From contig PWND01000246.1 in NCBI GenBank assembly GCA_003557965.1, positions 1 through 16,886 on the forward strand: a stretch of 16,886 nt of DNA, written 5' to 3'. Below are positions 7,762-13,533 of this stretch, in pieces. A program made the position numbers and the translations under genes. The notes beneath the pieces were generated by a model that was not told the origin of the DNA, made no database searches, and worked only from the letters and a program-made list of their open reading frames with translations. Position 1 is the first letter of the stretch, and each line of letters begins with the position of its first letter. The stretch is from Bacteroidales bacterium. GTDB taxonomy: Bacteria; Bacteroidota; Bacteroidia; Bacteroidales; UBA7960.

Positions 7762-7834
7762 GATATTTCGGTGCTCTGCACCTCTCGTCCATTTATTCGT
7801 TATTTTTTCTATAGATATTTCGCGGCTCTGCCGC
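7762..7834 (+). repeat. Pair of GATATTTC-preceded hairpins with TCT loop
   Basis: Two direct copies, 52 bases apart, of the same layout: GATATTTC (7762-7769 and 7814-7821) immediately followed by a 5-bp stem and a TCT loop. The stems are GGTGC/GCACC (7770-7782) and GCGGC/GCCGC (7822-7834). The flank and loop are identical while the stem bases differ in a pairing-preserving way. Short conserved 5' word plus hairpin is the form of REP units recognised by RAYT transposases. Confidence 0.6.
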
Positions 7835-7894
7835 CGGGATGTTCGAGCCATGTAGCCATGCCTGGCCTCTCCATGAGGGCAGACAAATCAAGAC

Positions 7895-7914
7895 GGACAG
7901 GTCAAGCCCGGCCT
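7895..7914 (+). repeat. REP-like hairpin 1 (imperfect)
   Basis: GGACAGG (7895-7901), loop TCAAGC, CCGGCCT (7908-7914). The two arms pair poorly (two mismatches). Each arm matches one arm of a well-formed neighbour (the hairpins at 7973 and 8020), as if a recombination had joined halves of two units. Confidence 0.55.
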
Positions 7915-7953
7915 ATACTAAAGATGCTGCAAACTAATGACATAAAATCGGTC
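7900..7953 (+). repeat. 54-nt direct repeat, copy 1 (transposase tail plus hairpin end)
   Basis: This copy is identical to 8025-8078 at 52 of 54 positions. On the minus strand it encodes the last 11 residues and stop of the transposase relic (DRFYVISLQHL), followed by the hairpin end. It is therefore the remnant of a second transposase copy rather than an independent repeat. Confidence 0.85.
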
Positions 7954-7972
7954 AATCCGGAGGGTTCAATCC

Positions 7973-7992
7973 GGACAGGTCAAGCCCTGTCC
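7973..7992 (+). repeat. REP-like hairpin 2
   Basis: Perfect 7-bp stem GGACAGG (7973-7979) / CCTGTCC (7986-7992) with the family loop TCAAGC (7980-7985). Just before it a small direct repeat TCAATCCGG occurs at 7952-7960 and 7966-7974. Confidence 0.7.
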
Positions 7993-8024
7993 TTACAGTG
8001 ATTCTGCTTGTTGTTATTAAGGCC

Positions 8025-8078
8025 GGTCAAGCCCGGCCTACACTAAAGATGCTGCACACTAATGACATAAAATCGGTC
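8025..8078 (+). repeat. 54-nt direct repeat, copy 2
   Basis: Second copy of the 7900-7953 repeat (52 of 54 identical). It consists of the hairpin end, the CTAYACTAAA flank and the 3' end of the transposase frame. The transposase stop codon (TAG on the minus strand, 8043-8045) lies inside the flank of the hairpin. Confidence 0.85.
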
Positions 8079-8261
8079 TGTTATCCAATTTAACGGATTT
8101 GATTCGATATATGCTGAAATGTTTTCATAGCTTCGTAAATTGCGAATTATATGGTCATAAAATGGCCTTTGCCATGAAAACGATAATAATCCCTGCTTGC
8201 GTATTGAGGTTGAAACTCTTCTTTTGTAAGCACCAACAATTTGAGATAGGCTTAATGGCTT
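8043..8261 (-). pseudogene. REP-associated tyrosine transposase (RAYT, Y1/IS200-like), C-terminal fragment
   Basis: The minus strand is open for 72 codons before a stop at 8043-8045. It reads KPLSLSQIVGAYKRRVS..., then FSWQRPFYDHIIRNLRSYEN and ISAYIESNPLNWITDRFY. This is the typical C-terminal third of a REP-associated tyrosine transposase: SLS.IVG.FK, WQR.[FY]YDHIIR and YI..NP.NW. The Tyr in AYIESNP (codon 8109-8111) probably aligns with the family's nucleophile. The N-terminal part with the HUH (His-x-His) metal site, about 100 residues, is absent. An in-frame TAA (8262-8264) closes the frame upstream, right where the hairpin repeat begins. It is therefore a non-functional relic. These enzymes act on REP hairpins, which fits the surrounding palindromes. 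No start codon or RBS is expected or seen. Confidence 0.75.
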
Positions 8262-8267
8262 TTAGTA

Positions 8268-8289
8268 TAGGTCGGGCTTGACCGACCTA
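8268..8289 (-). repeat. REP-like hairpin 4 (inverted orientation)
   Basis: Perfect 8-bp stem TAGGTCGG / CCGACCTA with loop GCTTGA (8276-8281), the complement of the loop in the left-hand hairpins. It forms the right end of the transposase-relic element. Confidence 0.7.
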
Positions 8290-8313
8290 ATTGCCAATAA
8301 GGGTTGCGCTCGT

Positions 8314-8337
8314 AGTGACAGGGCTTGACCTGTCACT
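8314..8337 (-). repeat. REP-like hairpin 5 (inverted orientation)
   Basis: Perfect 9-bp stem AGTGACAGG (8314-8322) / CCTGTCACT (8329-8337) around loop GCTTGA. It is the longest and best-paired member of the family and heads a series of decaying copies to its right. Confidence 0.7.
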
Positions 8338-8445
8338 GAAAGTCAGGGTTTGCCCTGCCACTGAGAAACAGAACTTGACCTGTCACTGAGAAACAGGACT
8401 TCAGTGCTTGACCTGTCCGAGAAACAGTGCTTGACCTACCGTAAA
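8317..8445. repeat. Decayed tandem array derived from the REP-like hairpin
   Basis: Five consecutive units of 25, 27, 25, 31 and 21 bases begin at 8317, 8342, 8369, 8394 and 8425. Most end in a CTGAGAAA-like word, and most carry a version of CTTGACCTGTC. The first keeps the full palindrome and the second keeps CAGGG/CCCTG (8344-8357). Later units lose most of the left arm, so they no longer fold well. Confidence 0.6.
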
Positions 8446-8494
8446 GCAGTAATGTTTTTCGTATTGAGTGTTAAATTTTTCAAACTGCAAGGTT

Positions 8495-8532
8495 TTAGCT
8501 TAATTAATTACTATATTCGTATTTTAAGCTAA
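8495..8532 (+). promoter_or_regulatory. Inverted repeat upstream of pepE
   Basis: TTAGCTTAA (8495-8503) and TTAAGCTAA (8524-8532) are perfect 9-bp inverted copies with a 20-base spacer, ending 17 bases before the ATG at 8550. The spacer contains TATATTCG, one base off the TAnnTTTG -7 pattern. This could be an operator straddling a promoter. AAGGA (8542-8546) three bases before the ATG is a weak RBS. Confidence 0.35.
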
Positions 8533-8549
8533 CAAAAAAATAAGGAATC

Positions 8550-9263
8550 ATGGAAAAAAGACTTTTATTAATCAGTAACTCTACAAATTACGGTGAAGAG
8601 TATCTTGCATATACCAAGCCATACATAAAAAATTTTTTGGGTGAAAAGCCTGTTGAGGTATTATTTATACCTTATGCGGGTGTAGCAATGTCGTACCTGG
8701 AGTATGCAAATAAAGTGAATGAAGTATTTACAGAAATGGGATATTCTTTTAAGTCAATTCATGAAGCTGATAATCCGGCAAAGGCGGTAAAGGATGCTGA
8801 TTGCATAGTAGTTGGCGGTGGCAATACATTCCACCTTGTACATGAGCTACATAAAAATGAATTACTGGAGCCTATCAGGGAAAAGACTGAGGCCGGAACC
8901 CCTTTTATTGGCTGGAGTGCGGGAAGCAACGTTGCATGCCCTTCTTTAAAAACTACTAATGATATGCCAATTATTCAACCGGAGAGTTTTGAAACATTGT
9001 CGGTTATTCCTTTTCAAATAAATCCGCATTATACAGAAACAATACTGCCTAACCATGCTGGAGAAACCAGGGAGCAAAGAATTCGGGAGTTTTTAGAAAT
9101 TAACCCTGACATAGTTGTAGTTGGGTTAAAAGAAGGCTCAATGCTTCATATACAAAATAACTCTGTAAAACTTTTAGGAAACAAAACAGTTAAAGTTTTT
9201 AGAAAAGATGAACCGGCATTAGAGTTTGATGCTAATTCAAACCTTGACTTTCTACTTAAATAA
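8550..9263 (+). CDS. pepE: Dipeptidase E (peptidase family S51)
   Basis: A 237-residue cytoplasmic serine peptidase. PepE hydrolyses dipeptides with an N-terminal aspartate (Asp-Xaa). The length matches the family (about 230). The sequence shows GGGNTFHL (residues 89-96), the nucleophile elbow GWSAGSN (Ser123), Asp138 in NDMP and His160 in INPHY. These match the Salmonella PepE triad Ser120/Asp135/His157 with a constant offset of three, so the catalytic set is intact. The related cyanophycinases (also S51) are longer and have a GTSAGA-type elbow, so this is PepE rather than CphB. It lies directly upstream of a cyanophycin synthetase gene but is separated from it by a terminator. A link to turnover of Asp-containing dipeptides is suggestive only. 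Confidence 0.93.
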   Translation: MEKRLLLISNSTNYGEEYLAYTKPYIKNFLGEKPVEVLFIPYAGVAMSYLEYANKVNEVFTEMGYSFKSIHEADNPAKAVKDADCIVVGGGNTFHLVHELHKNELLEPIREKTEAGTPFIGWSAGSNVACPSLKTTNDMPIIQPESFETLSVIPFQINPHYTETILPNHAGETREQRIREFLEINPDIVVVGLKEGSMLHIQNNSVKLLGNKTVKVFRKDEPALEFDANSNLDFLLK

Positions 9264-9328
9264 TTAGGACGAATATCATTTTTGGCTAATACTTACTGGC
9301 AGGAAAAATTTAGCAATTAATATTTCTT

Positions 9329-9372
9329 AAAAAAACCCCATCAATGTTTATATTTGCACTTGGGGTTTTTTT
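9329..9372 (+). terminator. Terminator between pepE and cphA (bidirectional form)
   Basis: Perfect 12-bp stem AAAAAAACCCCA (9329-9340) / TGGGGTTTTTTT (9361-9372) with a 20-base loop, 65 bases after the pepE stop. The T-run within the 3' arm gives intrinsic-terminator form, and the A-run makes it symmetric. The loop contains TATATTTG (9349-9356), a match to the -7 promoter element, so cphA transcription may start just inside or after this structure. Confidence 0.75.
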
Positions 9373-9385
9373 GTATATACATATA

Positions 9386-12046
9386 ATGGTGAAAAAAGAA
9401 AATATTGTTCCTGATTACCAAGTCGAAGATGGCCCGCTAAAAGTTGAGTTAATAAAAATTCTTAGGGGTGCAAATTACTTCAGTGCCGGCCCTGTTGTAT
9501 TAACCAGGCTTGATTTAGGTGATTATGATGAGGTTTTTTCAAATGAGGTTGAAGGTTTTTATGAGCGCCTGGAAAATATTCTACCCTCTTTATATGAACA
9601 TCATTGTTCGGAAGGCAAGCCGGGAGGTTTCCTATTTCGTGTAAGAAAGGGTACTCTTATGGGCCATATTGTTGAGCATGTTGCAATTGAACTGCAATCA
9701 TTGGCAGGTATGGAGGCAAGCTATGGAAAAACCCGCAGCACGCAAAAGCAAGGTGTTTACAATATAATATTCCGTTTTATTGACGATATTGCAGGAATTT
9801 ATGCCGCTAAAGCTGCTGTAAATTTAGTAAATGCAATACTTCAAAAGAAATCTTTTAATACTAATCCGGTTATAGAAACCTTGATAGGGATTCGTGAAGA
9901 ACGCCTGATTGGGCCGAGTACTCAGTGAATAGTCAGTGAGGCTGAAAAAAGAGACATTCCCGTATTCAGGCTTGACCATCACAATTTGATTCAGCTTGGT
10001 ACCGGCAAATATCAAAAACGAATCAGGGCTACACTAACTTCTGATACTCATTTTATTGCTGTAGAAAACAGTATGGATAAGTTTTTATCTACATTATCAC
10101 TTAAAGATTCGGGTTTACCGGTACCTGATACTTTAATGGCAAATAATTTTTCAGAAGTGTTGGATTTTTTTAACTCTGCAAATGGGAGTGTTGTTGTTAA
10201 GCCTATGGATAGCAGCAAAGGCGAAAAAGTTTTCATTGATATTGACAGTTCAGAAAAGCTTTATAAAGCGTTTAAAATATGCAGTGCCAGCAGCTCAGAT
10301 GTTATTGTGCAAAAACAAATTGAAGGTAATACGTACAGAGTACTTGTTATTAATGGCTGCATGATTGCTGCAACGAAACTATATCCGCCGAAAATTACCG
10401 GTGATGGTGAAAGTACAGTAAGCCAGTTAATAGAAAAGTTAAACAATGAAGAAGGCAGAGAGCATGGAGATAAGGGAAAACTGTCAAAGATATTAATAGA
10501 TGATAACCTGATTAATACTATTGAGGTATCAGATTATTCATTAAGTAGTGTTTTGCCAAAGGGTACTTCATTAAAAATATTATCATCATGTAATCCTGCA
10601 TTAGGAGCCTACTCTGAAAATGTAACAGCTTTAGTTCATCCTGAAAACAGGTTTGTTGCAGAAAGGTCAACAGCAATAAGCGGCCTGAATGTTGCAGGTG
10701 TTACGTTGATAACGAAAAGCATTGATATTCCCCTTTCAGAGTCTGGTGGTGTGGTAATGGAAGTAAAAGCAGCACCAGATTTCAGAATGCATCTTAAACC
10801 CTCAAAAGGTGAAAGCATAAATCCTGCAATATCTTTGATGGATATGCTTTTTCCTCCTGAACAGAGTACCAGGGTTCCCCTGATCTCTATAACAGGTTCT
10901 GCAGGTAAAAGTATATGTGCATATTTGATAAATTTTGTTTTAGAAAAAGAGGGTTACTCAACTGGGCTGGCATGCTCTGATGGCCTTTTTTCTCAAGGCA
11001 GAAGGATTATTAAGGGAAATATGACTTATTCTGAAAATGTACCAGCCTTAATTGGTGATCCTGATATTGATGTTGCAATTCTTGAAACATCCGTTGAAGG
11101 CATTTTGGATAATGGATTAGGTTATCAGTTTGCAGATATTGGGGTTTTTCTCAATGTATTTGATAATCACTTAAATTATGGAGATGTCTGGCTTAAAGAA
11201 GATTTAGCTTATGCTAAGTCTGTTGTAGCAGAAGAAGTTTATGAGTCTGGTTATTCTGTATTAAATGCTGACTGCCCATTTATTATGGATTCTTTAAAAA
11301 GGCTTTACAGTAAACCGGCATTATTCTCACAAAATCCTTCCAATAAAGAATTTACTTCACACATTACAAAAGGTGGTATGGGTGCTTGCCTCAGGGATAA
11401 TAAAATTTTTATTCATAACAGAAGTGGAAGGTGGGTAATAGCTAATGCAGAGGAAGTTCCATTATTGTTTTCAGGGAAATCAAAACTAATGCTTGACTCT
11501 GTTTTGGCTGCTTGTTGTGTATTAACTGCACTGGGTGTAAATCCTGAAAAAACAGGGGAGTATATAAAAAAATTTAAAGTACAGCCACACACTACCCAGG
11601 GAAGAATGAATTTTGTTAAAATTGGAAATAATAAAGTGTTAATTGATAAAGCTCATAACGCCAAAGCTTTTAAAGAAATTAAAAACTTATGTTCTTTAAA
11701 TAATAAGCCACTTGCAATTATTATTAAGTCACCTGAAAATCTTCATATTAATGAAATTGACAGCTTTTGTAGCTTCCTAAATCAATTTTCTGAAAAACAA
11801 GTTATCATAGATGATAATGAGGATATAAAAGATAATATTGATTACTCCATTTTAAGTAATAAAAGCTATATTACAAGCTTGTCGAATATGCCGGGTAACA
11901 GGAATAAGAACATTTCGGAAATAAAGGCAAAGCTTATAAAGCTATTGGAAACCAATGGCAAGAAAGTTACTTTAATAAAGAAGAGTGAGCTTAATGGCAC
12001 TATAGACACGCTGTCAAAAAATTACTTTCCAGTAATAATTGGTTGA
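9386..12046 (+). pseudogene. cphA: Cyanophycin synthetase-like gene interrupted by an in-frame TGA
   Basis: Cyanophycin synthetase polymerises Asp and Arg into a nitrogen-storage polymer. The frame runs 887 codons, the normal CphA length. Codons 1-180 are the N-terminal domain (RGANYFSAGPVVLTRLDL, GGFLFRVRKGTLMGHIVEH, ending LIGPSTQ). A TGA at codon 181 (9926-9928) interrupts it. The same frame continues with the expected IVSEAEKRDIP and LGTGKYQKRIRATLTS, then an ATP-grasp domain (about 220-490) and a Mur-ligase domain (about 500-885). The start at 9386 is preferred over an upstream TTG (9344), which lies inside the terminator. Beyond the stop, key residues are changed: KPLDGNHGRG has become KPMDSSKGEK, EVNAAPGFRMH has become EVKAAPDFRMH, the Mur P-loop is GSAGKS, ETARGG is ETSVEG and DYAHNP is DKAHNA. 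I read this as a degenerating or non-canonical CphA paralogue. A sequencing error at the TGA would not explain the other losses. Confidence 0.8.
9926..9928 (+). other. In-frame TGA splitting cphA
   Basis: Codon 181 of the cyanophycin synthetase frame. The residues on both sides (GPSTQ before, IVSEAEKR after) match the continuous family sequence GPST-x-x-IVxEAExR, so no insertion, deletion or frameshift is involved. The position is variable in relatives, and a one-base change from a sense codon (for example CGA, GGA, TCA or TTA) would produce it. Confidence 0.9.
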
Positions 12047-12103
12047 TAATCCGGGTTTTTAAAATATTAAGCGGGAGTTATTTGCATTTATATAAAAAAA
12101 TAA

Positions 12104-12167
12104 GCTGTACCAAAAAATATAAAGAATTCTCAAGTTGAAAATCAGAATATTTATTTTTTGATACAGC
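12104..12167. terminator. Hairpin between convergent cphA and korC genes
   Basis: GCTGTACCAAAAAATA (12104-12119) pairs with TATTTTTTGATACAGC (12152-12167) at 15 of 16 positions, with a 32-base loop. It lies between two convergent genes, where a shared bidirectional terminator is expected. The T/A runs are inside the stem rather than after it, so it is not a textbook intrinsic terminator. Confidence 0.5.
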
Positions 12168-12201
12168 CAAAATGCCAATTCTTAAGCATAAGCAATGGAT
12201 A

Positions 12202-12753
12202 TTAGAGTTTGTGCTCTACTTCAATAATTTCCATTCCTTTTTTAATGGCTTCTTCATTAAGAGGTATAAGTTTGTGGTATCTTTCAGGAAGAACCTTCTT
12301 AAGCCCTTTTAAAACATTGTCCAGTTCAAGTATTGGTTTTATTTTTAGAAAGCCACCAACAACAATCATGTTAAAAATTTTGGTATTGTTCATTTTAACA
12401 GAAGTGTCATAAGCTTCAATAGCGCAGATGTTTATATCAGTTCTTTTTGGTTTGCGTGTCATGCCATTTCTTTCATAAATAAGAAGGCCTCCCGGTTTAA
12501 CAGAGTCTTCAAATTTATCCATTGAAGGCTGGTTAAGCACGATAGCAGTGTCAAATTCATTTAAAACCGGCGAACTGATCATGTCATCGCTTATAATGGC
12601 TGTACAATTAGCTGTACCACCTCTCATTTCAGGGCCATACGATGGCATCCAGCTAACTTCTTTGTTTTGCATTACGCCACTATAGCATAAAATTTGCCCC
12701 ATTGAAAGAACACCCTGTCCGCCAAATCCGGCTATAATAATTTCTTCAGTCAT
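12202..12753 (-). CDS. korC: 2-oxoacid:ferredoxin oxidoreductase, gamma subunit
   Basis: A 183-residue subunit of a cytoplasmic 2-oxoacid:ferredoxin oxidoreductase (2-oxoglutarate or branched-chain type). The N-terminus TEEIIIAGFGGQGVLSMGQIL carries the GFGGQG motif (residues 9-14) typical of the gamma domain (PF01558). SWMPSYGPEMRGGTANC follows (residues 34-50), the usual gamma-subunit signature. Length is normal for the separate gamma subunit. It is the last gene of the four-gene operon, 14 bases after korB, and ends before a hairpin shared with the convergent cphA. The substrate (2-oxoglutarate versus 2-ketoisovalerate) cannot be settled from sequence alone. Confidence 0.93.
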   Translation of the reverse strand: MTEEIIIAGFGGQGVLSMGQILCYSGVMQNKEVSWMPSYGPEMRGGTANCTAIISDDMISSPVLNEFDTAIVLNQPSMDKFEDSVKPGGLLIYERNGMTRKPKRTDINICAIEAYDTSVKMNNTKIFNMIVVGGFLKIKPILELDNVLKGLKKVLPERYHKLIPLNEEAIKKGMEIIEVEHKL

Positions 12754-12767
12754 AGCTTTTATCTTTT

Positions 12768-13529
12768 TTATTGAGGTACTTTAATATCTCCAAGTGGATA
12801 AAACGGGAACATATTTTCTTCCATCCATTTATTTGATTGTACTGGTGTCATTTTCCACCCGGATGGACAGTTAGAAACGATTTCAACAAAGCATGTTCCT
12901 TTATTTTCTTTTTGGTATTCAAGTGCTTTTTTCAAAGCCCTTTTAGTTTTCCTGACATTAGCAGGTGTGTGTACTGCTTGCCTGGTAACAAAATGAGTAC
13001 CCGGCAATGTAGCAACCATTTCAGTTATTTTCAAAGGGTTACCCATAGTTTCAACTTCTCTTCCCCTTGGCGAAGTGGAGCTTTTCATTCCCGGAAGTGT
13101 TGTAGGTGCCATTTGGCCTCCGGTCATACCATATATTCCATTATTTATAAAAACAATAAGAATATTTTCGCCCCTGTTGCAGGCGTGAATGGTTTCGGCA
13201 GTACCAATTGCTGCAAGGTCGCCATCACCCTGGTAAGTGAACACGTACTTTTCGGGAAACACTCTTTTTATGCCTGTTGCAACTGCTGTAGCTCTACCGT
13301 GTGCAGCTTCCTGCATGTCAACATCAAAATAGTAATATGCAAGTACAGAACAACCAACAGGTGCCACTCCTATAGTTTCTTCCTGCACCCCAAGCTCGTC
13401 AATTACTTCTGCGAGCATCCTGTGAGCAGTGCCATGCCCACATCCCGGGCAATAGTGCATTACTTTATCAGTTAAAACATCGGTTTTCTTATATACCTGG
13501 TTTTCGGGTTTTGTTAAATTTTCTGACAT
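12768..13529 (-). CDS. korB: 2-oxoacid:ferredoxin oxidoreductase, beta subunit (TPP-binding)
   Basis: This subunit binds thiamine pyrophosphate and carries out decarboxylation of the 2-oxoacid to acyl-CoA together with the alpha subunit. From the chosen start it has 253 residues. It shows CPGCGHG (27-33), then the TPP/Mg motif GDGDLAAIGTAE...NN (101-130) and NNGIYGMTGGQMAPT directly after it. The start was set at 13529 (MSENLTKPE) because GGAGG sits 8 bases upstream (complement of 13538-13542), an unusually strong Shine-Dalgarno for this window. The longer frame from 13544 starts with TTG, overlaps korA and includes the SD itself. It begins 4 bases after the korA stop, so the two are probably translationally coupled. 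Confidence 0.94.
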   Translation of the reverse strand: MSENLTKPENQVYKKTDVLTDKVMHYCPGCGHGTAHRMLAEVIDELGVQEETIGVAPVGCSVLAYYYFDVDMQEAAHGRATAVATGIKRVFPEKYVFTYQGDGDLAAIGTAETIHACNRGENILIVFINNGIYGMTGGQMAPTTLPGMKSSTSPRGREVETMGNPLKITEMVATLPGTHFVTRQAVHTPANVRKTKRALKKALEYQKENKGTCFVEIVSNCPSGWKMTPVQSNKWMEENMFPFYPLGDIKVPQ

Positions 13530-13533
13530 ATAA

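Larger units (their letters stand above)
8020..8289. mobile_element. Hairpin-bounded element carrying a RAYT transposase remnant
   Basis: Left and right ends are inverted copies: 8025-8047 and 8261-8283 are complementary at 21 of 23 positions. Each is part of a hairpin with a conserved loop: left stem AGGCCGG/CCGGCCT (8020-8026/8033-8039), loop TCAAGC; right stem TAGGTCGG/CCGACCTA (8268-8275/8282-8289), loop GCTTGA. Between them lies the 3' part of a REP-associated transposase gene on the minus strand. The layout resembles a non-autonomous element or BIME whose ends are REP hairpins. No target-site duplication was recognised. Confidence 0.6.
7436..8549. other. 1.1-kb gene-free island of palindromic repeats with a transposase relic
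   Basis: No intact gene is supported here. The short frames at 7771-8001 (+) and 8099-8281 (+) have no family resemblance; the second is the antisense shadow of a transposase fragment. The stretch contains the ORF6N operator, a nested set of inverted AAGGTT words (7577-7755), a pair of TCT-loop hairpins (7762-7834), and a family of hairpins sharing the loop TCAAGC/GCTTGA (7895-8357). It also holds a RAYT transposase fragment (8043-8261), a decayed tandem array (8317-8445), and the upstream region of pepE. Individual parts are listed separately. Confidence 0.7.

Noticed and set aside
7771..8001. 76-residue plus-strand open frame
   Set aside because: It runs through the hairpin repeats, its composition is repeat-driven (two copies of RTGQA), and it has no family resemblance or RBS.
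8099..8281. 60-residue plus-strand open frame
   Set aside because: It is antisense to the RAYT fragment, and the minus-strand reading is clearly the meaningful one.
7895..8445. CRISPR array
   Set aside because: Repeat units are palindromic, of uneven length, with decayed copies and no regular unique spacers; no cas gene is present.
7436..8549. Retron, diversity-generating element or other reverse-transcriptase system
   Set aside because: No reverse transcriptase, template/variable repeat pair or effector frame is present; the structure is explained by REP-like hairpins and a Y1 transposase relic.
9344..9385. Extended N-terminus for the CphA frame
   Set aside because: It would start inside the terminator loop, has no counterpart in CphA proteins, and an ATG at 9386 gives the expected N-terminus.
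9926..12046. Reassignment of TGA as a sense codon, prompted by the in-frame TGA and by TGA-TAA at the cphA end
   Set aside because: More than ten other genes here read through without any internal TGA and use TGG for Trp, so a recoded genome is very unlikely. A local nonsense codon is simpler.
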